A DNA stretch of 64,000 nt from JAWKNZ01 sp041391425 (GCA_041391425.1 JAWKNZ010000005.1:355443-419442), one strand, 5' to 3'. Positions 37,005 to 47,376 are shown, counted from the first letter of the stretch. Translations and numbers: made by a program. Notes: generated from the sequence alone by a model not told the origin.

Positions 37005-37125
37005 CGGATCCGAATGTCTAGCCAGTTGCGGCGTTGCTTCGTCGTCAGGAAATCCTCATGTACCAACATGTACACTGCTGTTTCCCGCCTCCTCGAGCCT
37101 AGCACCTGAGCGAACTTCGAATCCG
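37005..37125. repeat. Palindromic repeat related to family B
   Basis: The centre CTCATGTACCAACATGTACA resembles the core of family B read in reverse (CTCATGTGCCCATATGTACA). Flanks GTTGCGGCGTTGCTT and GCCTCCTCGAGCCTAGC also match in part. The outer parts GGATCCGAA and TTCGAATCC pair with each other. It fills the gap between asnS and the glycosyltransferase gene. Confidence 0.45.
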
Positions 37126-37172
37126 TTGAAAATACTACAGTTTTTCAAAAAATTTCAGATCCCGGATACAAC

Positions 37173-38374
37173 TTAAGAAAGTAGCATCTGCGATTCAATC
37201 TCAGCCAATCTATTCCACTCTTCATATGAAATCAATTTTTGCGTTTTAGAGCTATCAATAGAGCTGTTAAAAACCTCATAATAAACAGCTAAAACGTTTC
37301 GAGCCACACGATACCAATTAAAACTACGAGCCCTGACATAGCCTTTTTCTACTAAACTCTCTCTTACATCATTATCTTCTAATATTTGCCGCATACCTTC
37401 TGCCAATTGATCAGAATCAAACGGACTTATCATGATAGCAGCATCTCCTACAACCTCTGGAATAGAAGAGGACATAGACGTGATGACAGGAGTCCCACTT
37501 GCCATTGCTTCAAGCGGCGGCAACCCAAATCCTTCGTAAAGGCTAGGGTAAGCTACCAAACTAGCATTAGCATAATACGTACGTAAATTCTCGTCACTCA
37601 CAAATCCTTTAAAAATCACATCACTTTTAAATGCTTTGATTTTTAATCTTACATCAGCAAAAAGTGGGCTTTCTCCACCAATCAAAACCAATTTAGTCTT
37701 GATACTCGGATTTCTTGTCCTCAATAACACATACGCATCGATTAAAGTCTTAATATTTTTCTAGGCTCTAACGATCCGACATAAAGAATATAATCTTCAT
37801 CTTCCTGCAGCTTTGTTTGTTTATTTCTATTTTTCTGATCCAAAAAAATCTCATCGACGGCCCAATACACCAAACTTACTTTATCTGCCGATATCCCAAA
37901 AAACTGCATTAAATCATTACGTGAATTATTACTGTTAGTGATTACCTTTGTTGCTTTCTTTGCCAAGCGAGGGATCATCAAATTATAAAGAGTTCGAAAT
38001 GAAAAGGAATACCATTGAGGGTTCACAACAAAGCAGAGGTCATGAATATGGATAATAGATTTTCCTCTGTAAAACAAAGGAGCAATATTAGCTGGAGAGT
38101 GTAAAATATCGATATTATATCGTTTTACCAGTCTTGGTAAAATAAATTGTTCCCACAAATGATTGCGGATATTCTCTCCACTACGAATATGAGACGCTAT
38201 TATTTTGACATTATCATACTGCCATTCAGGCTGGTCTAACTCCTCGCCTCCTGTAAATATCAAATATTCGTTTTCTCTATCAATCTTAACTAGAGTCGTA
38301 AGTAAATTATATGCTGCTCGCTGCACCCCAGTCCTTTTTGCAACCAGAAAACGCCCATTCACGCCAATTCTCAA
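37173..38374 (-). CDS. Glycosyltransferase family 4, with one frameshift
   Basis: Combined length of about 400 residues. The N-terminal part (MRIGVNGRFLVAKRTGVQRAAYNLL) and the later DYILYVGSLEPRK are in one frame. The C-terminal part has the GT4 nucleotide-sugar motif SLYEGFGLPPLEAMASGTPVI. One missing A in the run near 37762 would link them (RKNIKTLIDAYVLL). GT4 enzymes transfer sugars from nucleotide donors in polysaccharide or lipopolysaccharide synthesis. It overlaps the next glycosyltransferase by four bases, so both belong to one operon. Confidence 0.85.
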
Positions 38375-39489
38375 AGCACCTCCCCCACTGTCAAGCTTTT
38401 AGAAGCACTTAAACACTGTTCATAAACATCTAATGTTTTTTTAGCCATAGCCAACCAAGAGTACTTTTTAGCGTGCTGTACCCCCCTACTGCAAAGCTCC
38501 TCCCTGATGTTGTCATCCTCGATCCCCATTTTCAATGCCTTAGCTATATCTTGAAAATCGTATGGATCAGCAAAAATTGCATTACTTCCCACGACTTCTG
38601 GCAAGCTAGACGAACGAGCGACAACCGCAGGTATTCCACAAGCTAAAGCCTCAAGAGGGGGCAGGCCAAAACCTTCATACGTTGAAGGATAAACAAATAA
38701 TCGGGCCATCGAATATACCGCTGGTAAATGCCTTTCTCTGATATACTTCGAAAAAAACACCAAATGTTTTTTGCCGTAGAGCTCGGCCATACGGATAAGC
38801 TCTCGGTCTACCGGACTCGCAAGCACCAAAGGAATTTGCAAGTCAGAAAAACAATATGCTCTTACCAGTTGTTTGATATTTTTATGGGGTTTGTCATTAG
38901 ATATACAAAAAATATAGTTTTCAGGAAGCTCATATAATTCTCTTACGTAAGCCAAATATTTTTTATCTTCAACCCTGACATAATTCTCCGACACGCCATT
39001 GTAGGTGACAAAGATTTTCCCAGGGTCCAAAGTAAAGTTTCGGACTAGCTCTTTCTTTGAAAAATCAGAAACCGTTAGTATATACTCAGAGCGTATAGCA
39101 CAACTACGAACAAATATCTGATAGTAGAATTGATGTAGCGGTGTATAAAACTGGGGTAAGACCATATGATTCAAATCGTGTATCGTCATAACCAGTTTAC
39201 AAGGGCAAATTAATGGGGCAACAAAGGAAGGCGCATGAAAAAGATCGGCTTTAACCTCCTCAATACACTAGGTATTTCCCATTGTTCTCTAAACTAATCC
39301 ACTTCGCCTTCATTTTAAACAATTTAATATGTGAAGGCCAAGACTCTTCTTCAATGGACTACCGGGGTTTACCAATGCAGTAAATGTATAGTCACTCCTT
39401 AAGTCTTTAATTTGATGCAATAGTTGAAAGACATAGCGAGCAATCCCGTGCATGGAGCCAGGTTTAATCATTCTAGCATCATTACAATC
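38371..39489 (-). pseudogene. Second glycosyltransferase family 4, with frameshifts and abnormal start
   Basis: The 272-residue C-terminal frame begins MTIHDLNHMVLPQFYTP and contains the GT4 motif STYEGFGLPPLEALACGIPAV. Upstream, in other frames, the typical N-terminus CNDARMIKPGSMHGIARYVFQLL is visible, then KMKAKWISLENNGKYLVY and EEVKADLFHAPSFVAPL. Frame changes are near 39320 and 39255. No convincing start lies before CNDARMI; the open frame continues upstream to 39645 without family resemblance. Paralog of the downstream glycosyltransferase. Either a real pseudogene or a poorly sequenced gene. Confidence 0.7.
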
Positions 39490-39900
39490 TGCCGGTTCCG
39501 CCTTAATGATAGTGCTTAAAATATATTCATCGCTTGTCAAATACCGAAAAGACCAAGAGCATGCCTCAATTAAATTAGCAAAGCATGAGATAATTGCCAA
39601 CTTAATGTATACTTGGAAAGATGCAAAACTCTTCAAATCTTGCATAACAAAGATTCCAGGTCTTTCTCTACCCTAACTGAACAAAGGTAAAGGTCGCTTA
39701 TTGCTGAAATACCCCTAACTATCCTTAAAATCACACAACTATTGACTCTAAATTTTAACTCACTCTATAGCATTGGGTCAAAATTTCGCTAATTTTGGAC
39801 ATCACAATGGATATAAAAATAGAAATATTTGTACTTAAGCAGAAAACATATGATAAACTGTGCTGTAAAAGAATACAATCAACTAATACTTGGATAATTT

Positions 39901-41088
39901 ATGACTGCTCTTCGTATTTTTCTTGGCTCAGCATTCTGTTAATTATCTGTTTTAATAATACAAATGCTACTGCTCAAAATATTTAAAAAAATTCTCTCCC
40001 CAAGTTAGAGCTCTGGCACATTGGGTCTTCCATAACAACTCCGCAAATTTTACAGAACGTAGATTGAAGCAAGAATTTATTGCAGAACATTTTGAAATCC
40101 CCTTGAAGCATGTAGAACATTGGTTTATTGAAGGTGCATTAGATCCAAAACTGAAAGAATCTCTAATCTTTGAAAAAAATAATGAGAAATGGGTCAGATG
40201 GTTAATTAATCCAGAAGACACCTATTTTGCCAATAGCCTTGAGAAATATCTGAAAAGAAAACAACATCCCATATGCAAAAGGTCAATTTTTTGAAGCTTT
40301 ACTAAGTGAATCTCGAAGTATATTCCTGCGAAACCCTGATTCCGGTTATGAATTTTCAGCAAAAGTCTCTACCAATATGACAGGAGGAAATTGGCCTCAT
40401 AAAGGCTTAAGGGACCGACTTAATCGAAACTTCTAAACTTGTAAATAACGTAGCTTATAAGCAAGGCCTCGATACTGAAGTGGGAGACCTTAGAGCTTGC
40501 ATTAGAGCCTGCACATTTCAAAGCACCGGATGGCAGGGTATGATAGTTAGAAGCCTAGATGGGCTTAAAGAGAAGGGATCTTTCATATACCTGCTAGCTC
40601 TAATGAATGAAGCCGAAGGTACCCGCCTTGCAGCAATGACTAATGGAGGCAATACTAGTAATACAAACACACTAGACTTTGCAGCAAAAATATATCTGGA
40701 GCGAGCTCCGGCAGCAATGGCTGAATTTGCCGCAAGAACAGGTCTAATTATGACTTCAAGCCATTCACAGCAATTTCGTGTACCTGTAAAAATGAGAATG
40801 CTGTAGTTGACGACTACGGTAAACTAGTCTCTGGAAAAATTCAAGCTACCGGTAAAATCGCTATGATTGACTTTCAAGACGGACTTCTACAGCAGAGATG
40901 TTGCTGCATCTATTGGGCTGCAAAAAGCTATAAGTAATTGGGAGAAAGTATTTTCTATGGAAAATTCCGAATTTTTTTCAATAACATTCCGCCCAGTCCA
41001 TGGGATGTTAAAACCTCGATGGCTTCCCAACTATAACAAAGCATACTTATTTGAACGATTAGATTTATTCGAGCTTGCCATCAAATAA
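39901..41088 (+). pseudogene. Decayed gene for a secreted protein of unknown function
   Basis: Reading across frames gives one product of about 390 residues: an N-terminal signal-like MTALRIFLGSAFC then LLIICFNNTNATAQN, followed by ALAHWVFHNNSANFTERRL, KHVEHWFIEGALDPKL, VSTNMTGGNWPHKG, LRACIRACTFQSTGWQGMI, DFAAKIYLERAPAAMAEFAA and RDVAASIGLQKAISNWEKVF. At least six frame changes are needed, several at A runs. I do not recognise the family. It is adjacent to the broken glycosyltransferase gene, so this part of the window is either decaying or of lower sequence quality. Confidence 0.5.
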
Positions 41089-41553
41089 GCCTAGTGCAAG
41101 ATATGGCAAGATTATGCTCACAAAAATTTATTGGATACTTTAAAGCACATTTTACGAGCACCTACTGCTACTGCCGAAAATTTGTTAAACACGAAGAGCA
41201 GGGTATGGCAAAACTACCTAAATCGCATGAGCACTCCTTGCAAGCACTTAAGTTTTTCAAAAATAGATAACGATTTTAACCTATAGGCATTAGACTTTAG
41301 TATACTTAATTGCTAGCTCTATCTAAGCTACTTTTCTTAAAAAATCATTTGTGTTTCAATATTCAAAAAAAGAACCGCGCATTTAACCCGCCTGCAACCA
41401 ATATTATTACGATCACTTTCGTCATTTTTAGTCATTCAATACATCAAAAAACCCATATCAAATTATATCTCAACTATCTATAATTATATATTTTTTTTTG
41501 TAGATTTTGTTTTTATTAAAGTTTTTAAACCTAACACCGAATTCTTTTTTTAT
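41089..41553. other. Non-coding gap before the VWA lipoprotein gene
   Basis: No gene recognised. A terminator-like hairpin lies at its right end (41554-41584). The promoter of the VWA gene should be here; several T-rich stretches near 41490-41530 are visible but no clear -10/-35 pair was assigned. Confidence 0.35.
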
Positions 41554-41584
41554 GCTGGCACTTTAACCTTTAGCCAGCCTTTTT
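41554..41584 (+). terminator. Hairpin with T run just before the VWA gene ribosome site
   Basis: GCTGGC pairs with GCCAGC across a loop of 13 bases and is followed by TTTTT. It ends about ten bases upstream of the VWA lipoprotein's start, next to its AGAGGAG ribosome site. It could be a leader attenuator or the end of an upstream transcript. Confidence 0.4.
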
Positions 41585-41598
41585 AGAGGAGAACATCT

Positions 41599-42972
41599 AT
41601 GTTATTCAGAGGAAAACCAACCGAAAGGCTGGTGCTACTCACCTACTCCGTAATCCTATTGAACGCCTTATTAGCTAGTTGTGGAAATCAAGATCCTGCT
41701 TTTACTGAAATAAGTAGCACTAAAAACAATGAACCGCTAAATGGCGAAGAGAGCATCGTTGCCAACCAGCAAGAAATAGGTGGCATGGATGCGCGAGTTA
41801 AGGATTCTCAAGAAGAGCCATCCAAGCCTGACGAAAATACTGATAAAAATATCGATCAAAATATGTCTGATCAGAACACGGCTGGCACTAGCGAAACTGA
41901 TGCCACCGGAAGTTCAGATGATAAGCCAGGATCTCAAGAGAATAATGGTGCCGACAATACGAACATGCCACCATCTAACTATCAACTAGTAACTATAGAA
42001 AAAACACAAAACAATGATAACAAAAAAGTCGATATTTTGTGGATCATTGATAGTTCTGGCTCGATGGAGGAAGAGCAAGACTACCTTGGGCAAAAATTCG
42101 ATTCGTTTATCAGTGCACTAGCCAACTCCAACACTGACTTTCAAACGGCTATCACTTCGACTGATATTTGCAACGAAACAATACCTTCGGACCTAACAAA
42201 AATCGTTTGTCCAGTTGATTACAATGGTGACGGCTTCCATCTTAGAGGAGATTTTGTTGGTGAAGCTGGGAGAAAAGTTCTAAGCAAGTATGACTCTGAC
42301 CTAGTAGAAAAGTTCAATGCCTACACCAAAGTCGGAATTTCAGGATCAGGCTTTGAGCATGGATTAAAAGCAGCCGAACTCGCAGTCAAAAAAGTCCTTA
42401 CCCATGAAAACGAGGGATTAGTCCGTAATGACTCTTTTCTTTCTGTTATTGTCGTAAGTGACGAAGAGGACGATGGTATAGGCCTCGGAATGAAAGATAT
42501 GTACCACGGTAGAAACTTTGTTGAGGAAGGTCTAACACAATTTCGATATACTCACGAAGATTTGAAAAACTACCTAACTGAGACTCTTGGAGCAGGAAAG
42601 TTTTCCATTTCGGCAATTACAGGAACTAGAAATAATGATGGCAGCATGTGTAGCTCACCACATTCAAGCCCTGCCGAAGAAGGAACACAGTATATTGCGG
42701 CCGCAAATGCAACTGGAGGAATTATACAAAGCATTTGCGCAACCGATTGGGATAGTTCACTTTATAACATGGGTATGGATATCAACGCACAGATTTCACA
42801 GATAACTTTGACGCTAAAACCATACGTACCATCGATTAAAGTATATGTTAACGGCAAGGCTGTTTCTGGATGGCAATATATTGAAGGCACCAATCTTATA
42901 AAATTTAATGCTGATGCAATTCCAGAAGATGGTTCTATGATAAAAGTTGAATATTATGGTCAACCTAAGTAG
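41599..42972 (+). CDS. VWA-domain lipoprotein
   Basis: A 457-residue protein with a signal peptide and lipobox (ALLASC). A long Asp/Glu/Asn/Ser-rich spacer (about residues 30-130) follows. The von Willebrand A domain has a complete MIDAS start DSSGSMEEEQ at 151-156 and VIVVSDEEDDG later, so it should bind a divalent metal and mediate protein contact. The C-terminal part is beta-rich (VPSIKVYVNGKAVSGWQYI). Strong ribosome site AGAGGAG. Anchored to the outer face of a membrane, it is a candidate adhesion or complex-forming protein. A terminator follows at 43028. Confidence 0.85.
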   Translation: MLFRGKPTERLVLLTYSVILLNALLASCGNQDPAFTEISSTKNNEPLNGEESIVANQQEIGGMDARVKDSQEEPSKPDENTDKNIDQNMSDQNTAGTSETDATGSSDDKPGSQENNGADNTNMPPSNYQLVTIEKTQNNDNKKVDILWIIDSSGSMEEEQDYLGQKFDSFISALANSNTDFQTAITSTDICNETIPSDLTKIVCPVDYNGDGFHLRGDFVGEAGRKVLSKYDSDLVEKFNAYTKVGISGSGFEHGLKAAELAVKKVLTHENEGLVRNDSFLSVIVVSDEEDDGIGLGMKDMYHGRNFVEEGLTQFRYTHEDLKNYLTETLGAGKFSISAITGTRNNDGSMCSSPHSSPAEEGTQYIAAANATGGIIQSICATDWDSSLYNMGMDINAQISQITLTLKPYVPSIKVYVNGKAVSGWQYIEGTNLIKFNADAIPEDGSMIKVEYYGQPK

Positions 42973-43027
42973 ATTTTAAATTAAATAACATCTTAAATTT
43001 TTCAGCCGATTTTTTATAAGTAGAAAG

Positions 43028-43062
43028 CTCCTTCACTGTATTCACATAGTGAAGGAGTTTTT
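43028..43062 (+). terminator. Intrinsic terminator of the VWA lipoprotein gene
   Basis: A perfect ten-base stem CTCCTTCACT/AGTGAAGGAG with a ten-base loop, followed by TTTTT. It lies between the rightward VWA gene and the leftward barrel gene. The reverse side lacks a good T run, so it acts mainly on the VWA transcript. Confidence 0.85.
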
Positions 43063-43110
43063 AATTATAATGCATTTTATCCGCAAAAATCGAATAAAGA
43101 TAAAAATTTT

Positions 43111-43797
43111 CTAAAAAGACCAACCAATTTCTATATCGGGAACCATTCTAGACATCAACCTACGACTTAAGGTCCCTTCATCGTGGGAATGGATTTCGAC
43201 TAAACTATCATTTGGATCTGAAAGCTCGACATCGTCAGAGTTATGTATAGTATTTTGATAATGCCTAATACCAAGATAAATACCGATAACAAAACCTAAG
43301 TCTGATGACACATAGCGATATCCCCCTCTTCCTTCTAAGGTAGTACCGCTAATCCTCACTTTATTGGTAATCTTACCATTCTCATCTTCAAGCCCAAACT
43401 GATCCTCTGCCAGTGCATAAGGCGATTTTACCCAAGTAGCATCGAGAGTTCTCTGTCCAAAGCCAAGCCCCCAATACCAACCGCCCATCTTAGCCCCTTG
43501 GCTATATCTGGCAAACATAATTTTATACTCTCTTCCGTTTATTTTGAGTGAATCCCCATCGCGTTCCTTCAACTCATCCTCACGCAACTCTTCTCTTTCG
43601 GGCATATAAGATCCCTCTAACGCGATACTTCCCTTAGTAGAAAGGTTAAACTCCACCCGCGCGCGTTTATCCTGTGCAATAGAAACGAGAGGCAGCGTAA
43701 ACAGCATAGACTTTTTACCTTCCCCAGCAGCTTTTGCAGGAGTCCAGAATGAGCATGTTGCAACTCCCAATATCCCTATCAATAGTTTTTTTATCAC
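43111..43797 (-). CDS. Putative outer-membrane or periplasmic beta-rich protein
   Basis: A 228-residue protein with a signal peptide (IGILGVATCSFWTPAKAA). The mature part alternates aromatic/Gly-rich segments (GGWYWGLGFGQRTLD and GFVIGIYLGIRHYQNTI) and ends in ..EIGWSF, with a terminal Phe as in outer-membrane barrels. The length suggests eight strands. GTG start with AAGGAG upstream. No specific family recognised. Alone and convergent with the VWA gene. Confidence 0.6.
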   Translation of the reverse strand: MIKKLLIGILGVATCSFWTPAKAAGEGKKSMLFTLPLVSIAQDKRARVEFNLSTKGSIALEGSYMPEREELREDELKERDGDSLKINGREYKIMFARYSQGAKMGGWYWGLGFGQRTLDATWVKSPYALAEDQFGLEDENGKITNKVRISGTTLEGRGGYRYVSSDLGFVIGIYLGIRHYQNTIHNSDDVELSDPNDSLVEIHSHDEGTLSRRLMSRMVPDIEIGWSF

Positions 43798-44109
43798 TGC
43801 TATGCTCCTTTATTTTATATTTAACGGGGTTAATTCATATGCTTTCATTAGCCCTAATGGCCGCAAATATGTGCCAAAATAGATCAAACACGCTATTAGC
43901 AGAGACCCCTCAGGTATGTACAAATTATAGCAATTTAGCTATTAGAATGGCTATCAGAGCTAATGGGCAAAAAAAACCGTATCGGGCTAAAGTAGCCTTT
44001 TAAAATACATATCGATAGACACACTATTAAATTTCGGTAATAATCCAAAAACTCAAAACCTAGCTAAACTCGATTGAATACTATTAGGTTAACCACATGA
44101 GGAGAATGC
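43798..44109. other. Divergent intergenic region
   Basis: Non-coding space between the barrel gene and the phosphodiesterase gene. Presumably holds both promoters; no repeat or hairpin seen. A short open frame across it shows no coding character. Confidence 0.35.
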
Positions 44110-44919
44110 ATGTTAGTGATTGCACACAGAGGGGCAAATCATGAAGGCCTTGAAAATAGCTGGCAGTCTTTTAATGCCGCAGTTAATATGGGCTGTGATC
44201 GCATCGAACTCGACGTTCATTTGACTAAAGACAATATACCAGTCGTAATTCATGATGATTTTTTATTTAGAACGTCAGGTGTTCTCAAGAAGGTATCAGA
44301 TTTAACCATTTCTGAATTAAAATCAATTCGCCTTAAAAATGGTGAAAATATTCCTTTGCTTGTGGATGTCATTGAAAAGCTACTTCCTCAGATAGAAATC
44401 AATATCGAACTAAAAGGCAATAGCGCCTCCTCAGCTCAAATTGTAGCACCCATGATTGATACATGCGGTTTGAAAGAAAAAGTAATTTTTTCTTCATTTT
44501 ATGGTGCGCCCCTTGCCTACCTACGAGATAATTACCCACATCTAACAAGGGCTTGCTTGTGGGGTGACCTCAGCATAGATGCCAAAAATTTGTCAAATTT
44601 TGCCCCTCAACTTATGTTAGAAAAATATGAAACCAAGATTTTACATCCACATGTTTCTCAAATTAACCAAAATCTTATGGAACAAGCGCATCTACATGGT
44701 TGGATAATTTATGCATGGGATTCACTACACGGAGAAGAAGATGTCAATAAAGAAAAGCTATGGACAATGTTGAAAACATACGAAATTAATGGGCTTTGCA
44801 CTAACTATCCTCGTGAATTAATGGCATGGCTTAAAAATGCAACGACCTTTGAATCTGCATTGGTGTCACAACAACACTCAAACTACACGGTGCTAACTCA
44901 AGAAGTAAGCATGTACTAA
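44110..44919 (+). CDS. Glycerophosphodiester phosphodiesterase
   Basis: A 269-residue cytoplasmic protein of the GDPD family, which hydrolyses glycerophosphodiesters to glycerol-3-phosphate and an alcohol. It has the catalytic pattern AHRGANHEGLENSWQSFNAAVNMG, the metal-binding ELDVHLTKDNIPVVIHDD and the later INIELKG. The end has INGLCTNYPRELM. No signal peptide, so it resembles UgpQ rather than the periplasmic GlpQ. GAGGAG precedes the ATG. The broken hydrolase gene follows after 44 bases, so the two may form a lipid-recycling operon. Confidence 0.9.
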   Translation: MLVIAHRGANHEGLENSWQSFNAAVNMGCDRIELDVHLTKDNIPVVIHDDFLFRTSGVLKKVSDLTISELKSIRLKNGENIPLLVDVIEKLLPQIEINIELKGNSASSAQIVAPMIDTCGLKEKVIFSSFYGAPLAYLRDNYPHLTRACLWGDLSIDAKNLSNFAPQLMLEKYETKILHPHVSQINQNLMEQAHLHGWIIYAWDSLHGEEDVNKEKLWTMLKTYEINGLCTNYPRELMAWLKNATTFESALVSQQHSNYTVLTQEVSMY

Positions 44920-44963
44920 CTCCAAGGCTCTAGCTCCGTTCATGTAATCAGAAAGGTTTATCG

Positions 44964-45881
44964 ATGGTCGAAAAATATCCATTAGGCCGCAATTGGTCCT
45001 TTTCAACCATAAGAGATAAAAACAATCAATTATCTATTAGATATGCTGTTCATTCAGCCGCCCCAAAAGGATCGATAAAAAAATACCTAGTCTTTCTTAA
45101 TGGCCGTACAGAGTATATAGAAAAATATTCGTACCTACCCAAAGATTTCAAGCTACCTAAAGATTTTGCCTTTCTAACTTTAGATCACCGCGGGCAAGGA
45201 GCCTCAGGAGGGGCAAGGGGGCATATAGATAGTTACGAAAGCTTTATAGATGATGCAAAAATTGTTATTGATAATGTGGTAAAAGACACTCCATATATCA
45301 TGGTATGCCATTCTATGGGTGGACTTGTCGGCTTATTAGGACACCTAAATCAAACTTTTTCGGCAAAAAAGCTTATTCTTTCTTCCCCTTTACTTGGCCT
45401 ACCTGATAAACCAATGCCAAAGCCTCTTTTCTAGACCTTTATCATCCATAATGACGGCTTTAAATGCTGGCCCAATCAGTGCTCATTTCGGACAAAATAA
45501 TAAAAATACTTTTAGTAAAAAATAAATTGACCCACTCTTTTGAAAGGTATGAAAAAATACAAAATGCACCCTACCAAATACCATCTGTAACATTTGGATG
45601 GGTGCATGCAACCTTCCAAGCTATGGATGAAATATTTTTACCAAAAGCAATAAAAAACCTTAATACTGATGTATTTATTATGGGCTCACCAGATGACCAA
45701 GTTGTCGATCCATCTGCATGGCAAAAGTGGGTATTAAAAAGCTTCACAGATTAGTGAGAGATGTATCAACTTCGAATTAATACATGGAGCTAAACATGAA
45801 TTATTTTCAGAAACGCCTAAATTTTATAACCAGGCTGTTAATAAAGTCATTCGAGAAATAAACACCATTGACTGGACATAA
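44964..45881 (+). pseudogene. Alpha/beta hydrolase (lysophospholipase-like), broken by frameshifts
   Basis: Three frames together give one monoacylglycerol lipase-like protein of about 300 residues. The first has DHRGQGASGGARGHIDSY and the nucleophile CHSMGGLVG. The middle has LTHSFERYEKIQ and the acid-site segment GSPDDQVVDP. The last has ELIHGAKHELF, with the catalytic His. Breaks lie near 45433, 45522 and 45745. Adding a base to an A run fixes the second. AAAGG lies upstream of the ATG. Downstream of the glycerophosphodiesterase, which fits a role in phospholipid turnover. Real pseudogene or sequencing error cannot be told. Confidence 0.75.
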
Positions 45882-45882
45882 A

Positions 45883-46028
45883 CTAGGCGTTGCCTTACTT
45901 ACAAAACTTAAGACAACTTACACTTCATGAGAAATTTCTGGAATATATTAGTAATCAAAATTCGATGAAAAAATTATCAATAGCCAATGACTATAGTATG
46001 AAAAAGCTCCTTCCAAGGCAACGCTTAG
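45883..46028. repeat. Short element with 14-bp inverted ends
   Basis: CTAGGCGTTGCCTT (45883-45896) and AAGGCAACGCTTAG (46015-46028) are inverted repeats with 13 of 14 matching bases, 118 bp apart. The element exactly fills most of the gap between the convergent hydrolase and zinc exporter genes. It could be a small MITE-like element; only one copy is visible here. Confidence 0.4.
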
Positions 46029-46038
46029 GTCCTATTAT

Positions 46039-46941
46039 TCAGTGCTCTTGAACACAAGATATATCTGGGCAATCTTCTTTTTCAGATTCAAACTCTATAG
46101 TTAAATGAAATTTGCCTTTCATATCAATAATGTTACGAATCAATTCTTTCATCTTTTTAATATCATCCATAGTCGAAGATGCAGGTACCACAACATGCAT
46201 AGTTAAAACATGAGTTTCACCATCCAATGACCAAGTATGGCAATCATGAACACCTTGGATGCCATGAATTTTATTGACATCTTCAATGATATCCTTGACA
46301 TCTATTCCAACTGGCACGCCCTGCAAAAACAATCGAATGGTTTCAGTCAATGTCCCATATACGCCCTTCAAGATAAATATTGTAAAACCCGCAGACATAA
46401 TAGGGTCTAAATAAGGAGCATCGATAAACATCATCACGATAGAACCTAGCAGAATTGTAATCCAACCTAACAAGTCTTCTATCATATGCCATGAGATTAC
46501 TTTTTCATTCATCGAAGCGCCATGGCTCGTCTTCCAAGCTGCGTATCCATTTACTGCAATGCCGAGTATAGCTAAACCAAACATCCCTTCAGCTTTGGGC
46601 TGGACAGGATCCATAAAACGCCCAACCGTTTCAATTAGAATAAATATGGAAGCAACTAACAGAAATACACCAGTAAAAACAGCCGAAAGAAGTGATAAAC
46701 GTCGGTACCCGTAAGAATATTTCGCGTCAGAGCTCTTTTGAGACTTTTCTTGTAAATACCAAGCAAGCCCCAAAGACATTGAATCACCAAGATCATGAAC
46801 AGCATCCGACAAAATGGCTACGCTTTGCGTTAACAAGCCACCTATCAATTCGATCGCAGCGAAAGCTAGGTTTAACGACAAGGCCACCCGAATATTCGAC
46901 GCCGCTGAATGATGGTGATGATGATGATGCGAATGGGTCAT
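46039..46941 (-). CDS. Cation diffusion facilitator, ZitB/CzcD-like zinc exporter
   Basis: A 300-residue CDF transporter. The N-terminus is His-rich (HSHHHHHHHSAA), a natural metal-binding stretch in this family. Six membrane helices carry the metal-site motifs AILSDAVHDLGDS in helix 2 and HMIEDLLGW in helix 5. The C-terminal cytoplasmic domain includes HDCHTWSLDGETHVLTMHVVV. It should export Zn(II), possibly Cd or Co, by proton exchange. Three bases separate it from the dCMP deaminase gene upstream, so they share a transcript. Confidence 0.92.
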   Translation of the reverse strand: MTHSHHHHHHHSAASNIRVALSLNLAFAAIELIGGLLTQSVAILSDAVHDLGDSMSLGLAWYLQEKSQKSSDAKYSYGYRRLSLLSAVFTGVFLLVASIFILIETVGRFMDPVQPKAEGMFGLAILGIAVNGYAAWKTSHGASMNEKVISWHMIEDLLGWITILLGSIVMMFIDAPYLDPIMSAGFTIFILKGVYGTLTETIRLFLQGVPVGIDVKDIIEDVNKIHGIQGVHDCHTWSLDGETHVLTMHVVVPASSTMDDIKKMKELIRNIIDMKGKFHLTIEFESEKEDCPDISCVQEH

Positions 46942-46944
46942 TAC

Positions 46945-47376
46945 TTATTCTTCCAACAGTTTTATAAGCTCAATTCCAGCCATATTAAACAACTCTTTAG
47001 CATCAGTGCTTCGATAGTCATTAGCATAATAGACTGCTTTAACATTACCAAGGTTTATAAGCCTTTTGGCACATGATACACAGGGATGATGCGTCACAAA
47101 TACCAATTTTTCTACCGAACGAGGGCTATCACAGTTTATCACTGCATTTTCTTCAGAATGAAGGCAGCCACAATTTCCTTTTTCCTCTCGATCACACGTA
47201 TTAGGAAGACCACTAGCATTGCCATTATAGCCGACTGCCAAAACCTTGCGAAAATCAGTGCTGGTAATTACAGTCCCTACTTTCATCCTTTTACAAGTAG
47301 ATCTTTTGGCCATTATTAACGCCAGCTTCATGTATATTAACTGAAAGCTGGGCCTTTCATTATTTTCATCTATCAT
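46945..47376 (-). CDS. dCMP/cytidine deaminase family protein (ComEB-like)
   Basis: A 143-residue zinc deaminase. The zinc and catalytic motifs are HSEENA (His and catalytic Glu) and PCVSCAKRL (two Cys). The N-terminal MKLALIMAKRSTCKRMKVGTVI is typical of dCMP deaminases, which make dUMP for thymidylate synthesis. GGGGAG precedes the ATG. First gene of an operon with the zinc exporter; the zinc link between the two is suggestive but may be chance. Confidence 0.88.
   Translation of the reverse strand: MIDENNERPSFQLIYMKLALIMAKRSTCKRMKVGTVITSTDFRKVLAVGYNGNASGLPNTCDREEKGNCGCLHSEENAVINCDSPRSVEKLVFVTHHPCVSCAKRLINLGNVKAVYYANDYRSTDAKELFNMAGIELIKLLEE

Noticed and set aside
43734..44003. Forward open frame between the barrel gene and the phosphodiesterase gene
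   Set aside because: It begins inside the leftward gene and has no ribosome site; its composition does not look coding.
46905..46941. His-rich start of the zinc exporter as an artificial tag
   Set aside because: His-rich N-termini are normal in CzcD/ZitB-type transporters.
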